Part shown: positions 34,157 to 42,087 of the stretch, in pieces | Layout: the number at the start of each line of letters is the position of its first letter | How positions within the stretch are numbered: the first letter of the stretch is position 1 | DNA from: an uncultured Bacteroides sp. | GTDB taxonomy: Bacteria; Bacteroidota; Bacteroidia; Bacteroidales; Bacteroidaceae | Length of the DNA: 64,000 nucleotides | Reading direction: 5' to 3' | Assembly: GCA_900544675.1 (NCBI GenBank) | Contig: UQVZ01000012.1 | Span: 1-64,000 of the forward strand | Position numbers and translations under genes: made by a program | The notes under the pieces: generated by a model | The model's database searches: none | What the model was told of the DNA's origin: nothing | The model's input: only the letters and a program-made list of their open reading frames with translations

Positions 34157-35173
34157 ATGATATTAAGAACAGATGGCAGTGTGAAAAGAATCTTATGTAT
34201 CTTGCTGGTTTTGTCCAGTATATGGGGATGCAGTTCTTATCAGAAGGAGACAGCCAAAGAAACATTGGCTTTTTCTGTGCTTCCGGTATCTTCTTCCTTG
34301 TTAGGTCTCCCCATACAGATTGTGGCGTTCGACTCCGTTCTGCTTGTGAACGATTATTATGGAGATACATTAGTACACTGCTTGTCGTTGAGAACTGGCG
34401 GTGAGATAATTAAGTTTGGAGTGCGCGGTAACGGTCCGAATGAAGTGATGCCACCTTTGCATCTGTTGAAGACCCCAGATTCTTTGTTTGTCCTTTCCCG
34501 CCCACAATGGATTTTATATACCGTATCCAGAACTCCCCGGATGCAGTTGGAGAAGAAAATGAGACTGCCTGCTGCTGTAAGTTTGCTTTTCGCTTTGGGG
34601 GATTCGGCATATCTGGCATCTGGAATGTTTCCTGACAAGCGTTTTTACATATTCGATAGTGCAGGGAAAGAAAAGTCACGTTTTGGTGATTATCCAAATT
34701 TCTGGAGCCGTGAATATGACCTTCCTATAGAAGTCAAGCGCATGTTCCATCAGGTGCGCGGATACGGATTTTCCATCAAGAATGGATTTGCAGTTGCAGA
34801 TTCCCATGTATTAAGCCTGTACCGTCATACTTCGTCCGGCTATGTCCTGTCTAAAGAAGTTCTGCTGGCTCCGTATGAATACGATTTTAAAATGAATGGA
34901 ATAGAAAGTATAGCGAAGCTCAAACCTTCATTTGCAACGGGAGTCATTGATCTCGCGGTATCGGATGAGTTTATTTACGTGCTTTTTGATGGTAATATAA
35001 AAGATGCTTCCAGTAAGTCTGAAAAGGAGATCTGGCGTTATGACTGGGATGGCAATCTGTTGAACAAATATGTACCTAATGTAGACATTTCGCTTATTAC
35101 TGTACATCCGGATGGTACACTTATCGGGTTGACCGACGAGGAGGAGAGTAAGATTGCTTTTGTGAAGTTTTAA
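34157..35173 (+). CDS. TolB-like beta-propeller lipoprotein
   Basis: A 338-residue protein with a longer N-region before its lipobox (LVLSSIWGC, Cys25). It has the cluster motif VRGNGPNEV near residue 94 and late blade sequences IWRYDWDGNLLNKYV and VHPDGTLIGL. It is 78 bp after the preceding gene and 18 bp before the truncated paralogue. It is a divergent paralogue of the 33014 product; sequence similarity by eye is limited to the motif and blade pattern. Function unknown. Confidence 0.75.
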   Translation: MILRTDGSVKRILCILLVLSSIWGCSSYQKETAKETLAFSVLPVSSSLLGLPIQIVAFDSVLLVNDYYGDTLVHCLSLRTGGEIIKFGVRGNGPNEVMPPLHLLKTPDSLFVLSRPQWILYTVSRTPRMQLEKKMRLPAAVSLLFALGDSAYLASGMFPDKRFYIFDSAGKEKSRFGDYPNFWSREYDLPIEVKRMFHQVRGYGFSIKNGFAVADSHVLSLYRHTSSGYVLSKEVLLAPYEYDFKMNGIESIAKLKPSFATGVIDLAVSDEFIYVLFDGNIKDASSKSEKEIWRYDWDGNLLNKYVPNVDISLITVHPDGTLIGLTDEEESKIAFVKF

Positions 35174-35191
35174 ATTTGTAATATTATAGGC

Positions 35192-35788
35192 ATGCATAAA
35201 ATATTTGTTATATTTATTACAGCTTTATTGATTATACCCGTTGGTTGTACCTCCCGAAAAGGTGAAAGCCAGTCGGTAGCGGAACTTGTAGATTTCGGTA
35301 ACGTGCAAACTTGCAAAAGTTCGGAACTGATAAGAGTAGAACGCTTTCTTCCTTTGGAGACATCTGATTGCTCGTTGTTTGGAAGTATAGATCAGCTTGA
35401 GGTGTGGAAAGACAGGATTTATCTGCTTGATACGTATAAAACCAATGCGGTGCTGGTATTTTCAGCAACGGACGGAAAGTTTATTCATAAGATAGAGGGG
35501 ACGGGGAACGGACCGGGAGAATTCCTCAGTCCGCATTCATTTTGGATTGACCGCTCCGACGGCTCGCTGTACGTGATGGACCGTATGATGTCGAAGCTGT
35601 TGAAGTATGATTTGGGGAACCTTGATTATGAGGGAGATATTAAACTTCCTGACCTGGCTCCGTCAGCTTTCTGCGTTCCTACAGAGGGCGATTATCTATA
35701 TTATTTCCCTTTACGGAAGAATAATCTTAATTCTATCACAAATGTTCTAAGACAAGAAATAAACTGGAACTTATTATGGGTTAATTAG
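35192..35788 (+). pseudogene. Truncated six-bladed beta-propeller lipoprotein
   Basis: A good lipoprotein signal (MHKIFVIFITALLIIPVGC, Cys19) is followed by LETSDCSLFGSIDQLEVWKD, DRIYLLDTYKTNAVLVF and GTGNGPGEF, the strongest match in the window to the 6-bladed beta-propeller family. The protein ends at 198 residues, about half the 340-380 of its neighbours, and its last 25 or so residues are not blade-like. No remaining 3' half is seen before the next gene at 35825. It is most likely a 3'-deleted remnant, although a short secreted product could still be made. Confidence 0.6.
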
Positions 35789-35824
35789 TAAAAGTAATAA
35801 TTAAAGACATTAATACATGGATTT

Positions 35825-36418
35825 ATGAAGCGATTTATTTTATTTGTTTTGGTTGGACTGGTTCCTTTTTTCATGATGGCTCAAGTACAGAAAAAACCTT
35901 ATGGAGTTACTACAATTACTACTTCAGCTGGAAGTAAACTCGCTCCAGTTCCAAGCGAACTGGCTCTAAAATATAAGTTTGACATACCAGTCAGACGGAC
36001 TGGAGAGTTTTCTCTCGATTTAAAGGAATACCAGAACGGTGTTTATGTGAAGGATCTGTATGATGAAAAAATCATAGGCGGTAAAGTAAACGCAGGAGAT
36101 CATATAAATTTCGTCCAGTTTTTAGACTTTAAGGGAGGAAAAGAGTTTCAGTTGTTTACGTATATCGGCACATCCATGTGGTATAAAAAGAAGTATACGG
36201 GAAAAAAGTTTCATTATGTACAGTATGAAGGGAATTCAGACATCGAGACATCGTATGCCTGTCCTCTATTCCTGATTTATGAGGACGATGAAAATGGTGA
36301 ATGTGAAAAGCAATTGCAAAAGTTGTTGAAAGAAGGGAAATTGCCTGATAAATATTCACCGGAATCTGAAGCATTGAAAAAACTGCCCCGTTTCTTTATA
36401 GTCTCTTACCGTTACTAA
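35825..36418 (+). CDS. Secreted protein of unknown function within the lipoprotein series
   Basis: A 197-residue protein with a signal peptide ending MMAQ (about residue 20) and no lipobox Cys, so probably soluble in the periplasm or secreted. The mature part has a beta-rich first half (KYKFDIPVRRTGEFSLDL, FQLFTYIGTSMWYKKKYTG), an acidic Cys-containing loop (IYEDDENGECEKQLQKLL) and a Pro/Lys-rich end. I do not recognise a family, and it is not a propeller. It lies 8 bp before the next lipoprotein gene, which suggests cotranscription. Confidence 0.65.
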   Translation: MKRFILFVLVGLVPFFMMAQVQKKPYGVTTITTSAGSKLAPVPSELALKYKFDIPVRRTGEFSLDLKEYQNGVYVKDLYDEKIIGGKVNAGDHINFVQFLDFKGGKEFQLFTYIGTSMWYKKKYTGKKFHYVQYEGNSDIETSYACPLFLIYEDDENGECEKQLQKLLKEGKLPDKYSPESEALKKLPRFFIVSYRY

Positions 36419-36425
36419 TAGATTT

Positions 36426-37499
36426 ATGCAACACTTTTTGAAAAAATATTTATTTGCTATTGTCTGTTGTCTGGTATCAGCCTGCGGACATCAGAAATCG
36501 TATGATTGCGCCACGTTAATTTCGTGGTCGGATTTTAACACAGTAGAATGTGGTGATACACTGAAACTGCCTAATGACTGTTTTCTGTCTATGCCGTTAC
36601 GTATATTGTGTGTAGATTCAACATTATTTGTCCAAAACCGAAAAGGAGACGGGTTCATACAAAGATTCAGGTTGCCACAACTTACTCCTATAGGAGAGGC
36701 CAGTATTTCGATGGGGAATGGTCCACAGGAACTATTGAGCGCATATCGTATTCAGGCAATGGATTCATTGTTCGGAGTTTCCGACCTGATGGGCAGTTAT
36801 GTCATGGTCTATAACAAAGATTCAGCCTGTAATGCACCCATCTTTCCGGCAGGAAAAAAGATACGGTTAGGAGAACCGTTCAGTGATGTTGTTTTCTTGT
36901 CCGGCCATCAACAGTTTGTCACGACAGTCTTGAATACAGAACATAAGCGTCTGACTTTCTTTGACGCGGATGGCACATTCCGCCAGACCACAGGAATGTA
37001 TCCTACATTTGGTACAGAACTGTCTCCTTTGGAGCAAATGGAAAGTTGTGCCTGTGAAATGGTGGTTGATCCGTCGAACAGTCATATCTGGCTTTTCTAT
37101 AAATCGACAGACCTGATAGAAATTTATGATTATAAAGGGAGCCTGGTTAAGCGGCTGCATGGTCCAGACCATTTTTTCCCTGCTGTAAGGGAACTTTCCG
37201 ACGAAGAGGGTTTTCAGAAGGTAAGTTCTGTTTCTGGAGAAACACGTGACGCATATTTCTGCCCCCTTTATTCAGGTGGAAAGATTTACGTACTATATTC
37301 CGGTAGGGTATATCATGAAGAGCAATCTATAGATTCCTATCTTTTGAATACCATACTGTCTTTCAATTCAGACGGAACTCCAGATAAGGTTTATAAACTT
37401 CCTGTACCTGTGTTTACATTTACAATAGATGAAACAAATGGGACTTTATATGGTCTGAGCTTTGATCCGGAATATCATTTGTTAAAGTATCATCTTTAA
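36426..37499 (+). CDS. TolB-like six-bladed beta-propeller lipoprotein
   Basis: A 357-residue lipoprotein with signal MQHFLKKYLFAIVCCLVSAC (Cys20). It shows RILCVDSTLFVQN, SMGNGPQEL (the cluster motif, near residue 98), HIWLFYKSTDLIEIYDYKG and a terminal YGLSFDPEYHLLKY strand typical of closing blades. Several Cys residues (ESCACEM) are present in the middle. It follows the 35825 gene by 7 bp. Downstream is a 395-bp spacer with repeat copy B, a long hairpin and a promoter-like region. Ligand unknown. Confidence 0.76.
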   Translation: MQHFLKKYLFAIVCCLVSACGHQKSYDCATLISWSDFNTVECGDTLKLPNDCFLSMPLRILCVDSTLFVQNRKGDGFIQRFRLPQLTPIGEASISMGNGPQELLSAYRIQAMDSLFGVSDLMGSYVMVYNKDSACNAPIFPAGKKIRLGEPFSDVVFLSGHQQFVTTVLNTEHKRLTFFDADGTFRQTTGMYPTFGTELSPLEQMESCACEMVVDPSNSHIWLFYKSTDLIEIYDYKGSLVKRLHGPDHFFPAVRELSDEEGFQKVSSVSGETRDAYFCPLYSGGKIYVLYSGRVYHEEQSIDSYLLNTILSFNSDGTPDKVYKLPVPVFTFTIDETNGTLYGLSFDPEYHLLKYHL

Positions 37500-37571
37500 T
37501 GATAGTGCACCTGTCAAACCCGTCTGATTGAAAAAAGGAGGCGTAACCGATGGAAAGGTAATGAAAATTCT

Positions 37572-37641
37572 GAAGCGTCACAAATCGGTGATTTGTCGCT
37601 TAGCGTGTGAATAAACAAAAAACAGGTAACATAAAAATTAG
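37572..37641 (+). repeat. Intergenic repeat copy B (hairpin plus conserved tail)
   Basis: GAAGCG(TC)ACAAATC at 37572-37586 pairs with GATTTGTCGCTT at 37590-37601. The tail 37590-37641 matches copy A. The bases just upstream (GATGGAAAGGTAATGA, 37549-37564) are shared with copy C near 40114-40129. The spacer 37500-37894 contains this repeat, the hairpin at 37708-37791 and a promoter-like region, and no gene. Confidence 0.8.
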
Positions 37642-37707
37642 ACTTATAATGATAAGTACTCTTTTTGTAAGATGATATATTAAGAAAGCACAATGGTTAA
37701 AAATTTA

Positions 37708-37791
37708 TAGTATAACTTCCAATCTAAAGTAGAACCATACCAAATGTAGTTTTAAATACTGATACGGTTCTTATTTTTAGGAGTTATACTA
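37708..37791. repeat. Long imperfect hairpin
   Basis: TAGTATAACTTCC (37708-37720) pairs with AGGAGTTATACTA (37779-37791), and inside it AGAACCATAC (37731-37740) pairs with ATACGGTTCT (37762-37771). The 84-bp element could be a MITE remnant or a structured RNA leader. Confidence 0.6.
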
Positions 37792-37801
37792 AAATATGGT
37801 A

Positions 37802-37831
37802 TGAGATTTTAATCTCAAATTTATATATTTG
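37802..37831 (+). promoter_or_regulatory. Candidate promoter with upstream palindromic operator
   Basis: The palindrome TGAGATTTTAATCTCA (37802-37817; 7-bp arms with a TT centre) ends 6 bp before TATATTTG (37824-37831), which matches the -7 consensus. The next lipoprotein ATG is 63 bp downstream. Confidence 0.5.
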
Positions 37832-37894
37832 TATAAACATTTAATCAAATGCTATTTGCCTGTAATTTAACATTTAGAATAAGGGAATTGGGTT

Positions 37895-38896
37895 ATGATA
37901 AAATTAGTGGTTATATTATTAGGAGTTATATTTTTCAGTTGTACAAGAAATTCATCGACAGAAAAATATCAGACAGACCGTGACAATGTAGAAAATGTTC
38001 ACGACCGTATGAAAGAGTTTGAAACGGATTCTATCTTGATTGGCAACAGTGCCCGTATATATATTATGGGCAATTATCTGCTGATTACCGACCATAGGGG
38101 ATATAACAAGCAGATTCACGTATTCGATAAAAATAATTTCCGTCATTTGGCAAGTACTGCTCCTATGGGGCAGGGACCGACGGAGATAACTATATTGGGG
38201 ACTGTAGCAACGGACGAAAAACGAGGAAAGTTTTATGTGAGCGACCATGGCAAAAATAAGATATTCAGCTATGATATGGACAGTGTGTTGGCTAATCCGG
38301 ACTATACTCCTCATGTAAAACTGACGATGGACAATACAAATTTCCCTTCCGAATATGAATATATCAACGACACGTTGTGCATAGGCCGTACCATACTTCC
38401 TAAAGGCACTAATGATTATATTCCATCCGTTTCACGCTGGAACATGCAGACCGGAAAGATAGTATCTATTTCTTATAATCATCCGGATATAAAGAAAAAG
38501 CGCATTACCTGTGCCTCATCACAACAATACGGACTGGTAGCAGAATTATATAGCAATTATGACTTGCTGACCATCAGCGATTTCAACGGAAAACTGAAAT
38601 GCAATGTTTATGGACCTGAATGGGGAGGCTCAACCCGTAATCATTATTATGGTGACGGTTTTTTTGATAAAAACAACCATCTGATAGTTTCATACTCCGG
38701 GGGTGACAATAATACGGATGCTTATTACCCTACCCGTCTGTTGGTTTTTGGATTGGATGGTGAATACATAAAGACACTTGATGTCGGATATAAGATAAAC
38801 AGCATGAGGTATGACAACAAGACAAACCGTATTTATATGAATCTGAATGATAAAATCCAGTTTGCATACTTGGATTTGGAGGGATTGATAGAATAA
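37895..38896 (+). CDS. TolB-like six-bladed beta-propeller lipoprotein
   Basis: A 333-residue lipoprotein with signal MIKLVVILLGVIFFSC (Cys16). Blade features include SARIYIMGNYLLITDHRG, IHVFDKNNFRHLAS, the cluster motif PMGQGPTEI near residue 92, KIFSYDMDSVL and the closing MNLNDKIQFAYLDLEG. It has its own promoter-like region (37802-37831), so it may be expressed separately from the upstream members. It is followed by a 111-bp spacer and another paralogue. Confidence 0.78.
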   Translation: MIKLVVILLGVIFFSCTRNSSTEKYQTDRDNVENVHDRMKEFETDSILIGNSARIYIMGNYLLITDHRGYNKQIHVFDKNNFRHLASTAPMGQGPTEITILGTVATDEKRGKFYVSDHGKNKIFSYDMDSVLANPDYTPHVKLTMDNTNFPSEYEYINDTLCIGRTILPKGTNDYIPSVSRWNMQTGKIVSISYNHPDIKKKRITCASSQQYGLVAELYSNYDLLTISDFNGKLKCNVYGPEWGGSTRNHYYGDGFFDKNNHLIVSYSGGDNNTDAYYPTRLLVFGLDGEYIKTLDVGYKINSMRYDNKTNRIYMNLNDKIQFAYLDLEGLIE

Positions 38897-39007
38897 GTAA
38901 ATATTGAAGTATAGAATATGTAATTACAAGAGAGCGTGTGGAGGGGGCAGTCAATTATCGGGTAATATCCCATACACCACTTTCATGTATCAGAAAAATG
39001 AAATGAT

Positions 39008-40105
39008 ATGAAAAAGAGTGTTTTTATTTTATGGCTAATAATCCTTTTAGGAGGAATGTGCGGATGTGTAAAGGAATTCTCATCCGCTCGATTTATGATA
39101 TTCGACGCGGTCGATTATGTAGAGGGATTTCCAAGAGTGATAGAACTGACTGAAGGCAAAGTACCGGAATTTGATGTGATGGGTATCAATGATTTTTGTA
39201 TCGTGGATTCCATCATTCTTTTCTCCCAGCGTGGCAGTGATTCTTTATGGAGTATTTTCTCTTTGCCGGACTACAGACTGCTGGGCAGGTGTTTTACGAA
39301 AGGAAACGGACCCGGAGAATTTGTTGAGGCTCCTCGTACAGCTTTTAAAACAGATTTTTTCCATGAAAACGGGAGTTTGATTGCTAATATATACGATTTC
39401 CAGACCGGAAAGGTAGTGAGAAGTGACATCAGCGCTTCTTTGGCACAACATAAAAACGTAATGTCTGTGTTGTGCGACTCTTTGCCTTCCGGCTTGTTCA
39501 ATTTTATCTCGGTAAGCGACAGCACGTTCTTTTGTAAAGAGATATCTCCGGACTTCACACAGCAATGGAGGTTTATGACCGGTAAATCTGCAGGAATGCT
39601 TCCTCCTGCCGTACAACGTCTGAACGAAGCGAAAGTGGACGACAGTAAAGATATAAACATTATCTCTACCATTGCGAAAATGAACCGTGTAAACGGAAAG
39701 ATTGTCGAAATGCCCATAGGCTTGAATTATATCAACCTGTATTCCCTGAAAGATGATTTTGCCCAAACAGTCTGTATAGGAGATGAACTTGACGATATTC
39801 ACGACATTGAAACACAAATGCAATGGAACCGGATGTACACATACGCTGACTTACGGGTATTTAAGGATTTCTGGGGTGTAGTCTCCATTATGGAAGATAT
39901 GAAGACCTTTCAAACAGGCAGGAAGCAATATCCTTCTATCTTGCTGTTTGACTGGGAAGGAAAGCCATTGGCAGAGCTGAAACTGAACCGGTTTATCAAT
40001 TCTTTTGACATAGACATAACGAATCAGACGCTCTATGTACTTGATGTATATAACGATGAAATGTTTGTGTATGATATAGCTGAAGTCCTGAAGGAGATAG
40101 GGTAG
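39008..40105 (+). CDS. Six-bladed beta-propeller lipoprotein
   Basis: A 365-residue lipoprotein with signal MKKSVFILWLIILLGGMCGC (Cys18 or Cys20). It has FDVMGINDFCIVDSIILFS, SIFSLPDYRLLGRCF, the cluster motif TKGNGPGEF near residue 100, LLFDWEGKPLAELKL and ending strands QTLYVLDVYNDEMFVYDI. This is the last full-length member of the series. Repeat copy C and the 339-bp inverted element follow. Function unknown. Confidence 0.78.
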   Translation: MKKSVFILWLIILLGGMCGCVKEFSSARFMIFDAVDYVEGFPRVIELTEGKVPEFDVMGINDFCIVDSIILFSQRGSDSLWSIFSLPDYRLLGRCFTKGNGPGEFVEAPRTAFKTDFFHENGSLIANIYDFQTGKVVRSDISASLAQHKNVMSVLCDSLPSGLFNFISVSDSTFFCKEISPDFTQQWRFMTGKSAGMLPPAVQRLNEAKVDDSKDINIISTIAKMNRVNGKIVEMPIGLNYINLYSLKDDFAQTVCIGDELDDIHDIETQMQWNRMYTYADLRVFKDFWGVVSIMEDMKTFQTGRKQYPSILLFDWEGKPLAELKLNRFINSFDIDITNQTLYVLDVYNDEMFVYDIAEVLKEIG

Positions 40106-40132
40106 ACAGAATTGATGGAAAGGTAATGATTT

Positions 40133-40163
40133 GAAGTACTACAAATCGGGTATTTGTTACTTC
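40133..40163 (+). repeat. Intergenic repeat copy C (covarying hairpin)
   Basis: GAAGTA(CT)ACAAAT (40133-40146) pairs with ATTTGTTACTTC (40152-40163). Compared with copy B the pairs GC-G/C-GC have become GT-A/T-AC on both sides, so pairing is preserved. It is preceded by GATGGAAAGGTAATGA, as in copy B. Confidence 0.75.
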
Positions 40164-40192
40164 GTAGAGAACAGGAAACTTAGAGCCTGTTT

Positions 40193-40531
40193 AAGAGCCT
40201 GTTTAAATTTTGTTCGGTATTATTTTGAGAATTGTTTTTGAGGATGTTTTTCTGTTTTTACGAGGAGCATAGCGGGCTATGTGACGAATAAAAAGAGGAA
40301 AACAGACCAAAAAGAAGCTCAAAAGAAACTGAATAAAGAATTTAATTCAAAATTTAAACAGGCTCTAAATTTTCCGATAAAGTCATATTGTCAGGTCTCT
40401 TTTGAGTTTGTTTCCGGTCTGTTTTCCCGATTTTATGCGTCAGATAGCCCGCTATCCTCCTTATAAAATCAGAAAAACATCCTCGAAAACAATTCTCAAA
40501 ATAAACCTGAGCAAAATTTAAACAGGCTCTT
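40193..40531. repeat. Pair of ~170-bp repeats in inverted orientation (MITE-like)
   Basis: Perfect 20-bp ends AAGAGCCTGTTTAAATTTTG (40193-40212) and their complement (40512-40531) enclose a near-palindrome. Segment 40220-40254 matches the reverse complement of 40470-40504 at 34 of 35 positions, and AGCGGGCTAT near 40270 matches AGCCCGCTAT near 40445 inverted. A further copy of the end motif lies at the centre (40348-40368), so the structure is two head-to-head copies sharing it. A small ORF at 40281-40466 reads through the element and is not considered real. Beyond 40531 to 40631 nothing is seen. Confidence 0.85.
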
Positions 40532-40631
40532 AAATTTAAAACTTGTGCAGCAGCTAAGTGTGCAAATTGTTGATTATCTAAGTTTATTTATCGCATAGGA
40601 TATTTCTCTTATGCGTGCTTATAAAAAGAAT

Positions 40632-40919
40632 ATGGTAAAGAAATTATTATTTGCAATATCTGTAATGGCTTTTTACGGATGTCATTCCGGTAAAGATGAC
40701 TCACAGGAAGTATGTACAAAAATACACGTTGAGACTGAAACTACAGCCGAGAAAGTGCAACTCTCTGAGGTCGCTTCCGGCTCGCTGATAGTTCTGCCAA
40801 CATCCGACTCATTGCTTCTAAATGAAATAAACCGAATCTACATGAAAGACAACGTTGTCTATCTGGCAGATCCTTCTTCATTATACAGATTTTCCGAATC
40901 CGGTATTGCTGGTAATTAA
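40632..40919 (+). pseudogene. Truncated beta-propeller lipoprotein remnant
   Basis: From the ATG at 40632 a lipoprotein signal (MVKKLLFAISVMAFYGC, Cys17) is followed by LSEVASGSLIVLPTSDSLLLNEINRIYMKDNVVYLADPSSLYRFSESG, the normal start of a six-bladed propeller in this family; the protein then stops after 95 residues where the GxGPxE motif would be expected. An ATG seven codons upstream (40611) is possible. The stop is only 75 bp before the RND adaptor gene, suggesting that a deletion joined the island to the efflux operon. Confidence 0.6.
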
Positions 40920-40994
40920 TTTCCAGCAACACAAGGAAAGAGTAGAAACAGAATAAGTAATAAAAGAAGAATATTCATAAATCGTAATAGATAT

Positions 40995-42074
40995 ATGAGG
41001 AAACAAATTTACAGATATCTGATCATATTATTTGTAGCAGACTTGTTGTCTGCCTGCAGTAGCAGTAACAAAGAAGATTCTTCCGGAAAGGAAGGAGTGG
41101 AAACAGTTTTGCCTTCGCAAGTGAACGAGGTGACGGTGATGACCTTGAAGAAGACTACGTTCGACCATGAGCTGGTGAGCAACGGCAAGGTGACAGCCTC
41201 ACAGTATGCCGACCTTTCGTTCCGTATAACATCGGAGCCGGTGGCACACATTTATGTGAAGAATGGTGACGCGGTGAAGAAAGGGCAGAAAATAGCCGAG
41301 CTCGACTTGTTCACCCTGCAAAACAGCATGGAGAAGGCGGAGATAGCTCTTCACCAGTCGGAACTGGAGATGAAGGATGTACTGATAGGCCAGGGCTATG
41401 CTCCCGACCGCATGCAGGATATTCCTAAGGAGACCGTGCAACTTGCCGAGGTGAAGAGTGGCTACGGACAGAGCCGTGTCGCCTACGAACTGGCAAAGTA
41501 TGAGCTGGAGCAAGCGGTAATCACAGCACCGTTCGACGGAGTGGTGGCGAATCTTGAGTCGCGCGGCTTTAACCGTCCGGACGGCTCGAAGCCTTTCTGC
41601 CGTGTGATAGGAAGCGGAGGAATGGAGATTGCCTTTAAGATTCTTGAAAGCGAATTGCCGCTTGTCAAGCGGGGAGACAGGGTGGAAATTACCCCGTTTG
41701 CCGGAACATTGAAAGCGTGTAGCGGCAGGGTATCTGAAATCAATCCGCTGGTAGACGAAAACGGACTGGTGAGTGTAAAAGCCAAGGTGAACGGCAACGT
41801 AAAACTCTTCAACGGCATGAATGTACGTGTCAGCGTGAAGCGTTCAGTGCCGGACCAGTTTGTCGTGCCAAAGACTGCTGTGGTGCTTCGTACAGGCAAG
41901 CAGGTGATATTTACGCTGAAAGACGGCAAGGCGATGTGGAACTATGTCACTACCGGACTGGAGAACATGACCGAATATACCGTGACGGGCGAAGGCATGA
42001 CAGAAGGCGTGCAGGTTATTGTAACCGGAAACGTGAACCTTGCTCACGAGACACCTGTGAAAGTGATACCTTAA
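40995..42074 (+). CDS. RND efflux periplasmic adaptor lipoprotein (HlyD/MFP family)
   Basis: A 359-residue membrane fusion protein linking inner-membrane pump to outer-membrane channel. The signal ends LLSACSSS (lipobox Cys21). The barrel-sandwich (lipoyl-like) halves are visible as SEPVAHIYVKNGDAVKKGQKIAEL and ITAPFDGVVANLESRG, separated by a helical hairpin of about 60 residues. The beta-barrel domain follows (VKRGDRVEITPFAG), then the membrane-proximal domain near VVPKTAVVLRTGKQVIF. First gene of a four-gene operon, 13 bp before the first RND gene. Substrate unknown. Confidence 0.92.
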   Translation: MRKQIYRYLIILFVADLLSACSSSNKEDSSGKEGVETVLPSQVNEVTVMTLKKTTFDHELVSNGKVTASQYADLSFRITSEPVAHIYVKNGDAVKKGQKIAELDLFTLQNSMEKAEIALHQSELEMKDVLIGQGYAPDRMQDIPKETVQLAEVKSGYGQSRVAYELAKYELEQAVITAPFDGVVANLESRGFNRPDGSKPFCRVIGSGGMEIAFKILESELPLVKRGDRVEITPFAGTLKACSGRVSEINPLVDENGLVSVKAKVNGNVKLFNGMNVRVSVKRSVPDQFVVPKTAVVLRTGKQVIFTLKDGKAMWNYVTTGLENMTEYTVTGEGMTEGVQVIVTGNVNLAHETPVKVIP

Positions 42075-42087
42075 ACCAACTGATGCT

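Noticed and set aside
37802..37817. Second parS-like site
   Set aside because: The palindrome TGAGATTTTAATCTCA does not match the ParB consensus.
40281..40466. 61-codon plus-strand ORF
   Set aside because: It lies wholly inside the inverted repeat element and reads through its palindrome; no start context or homology.
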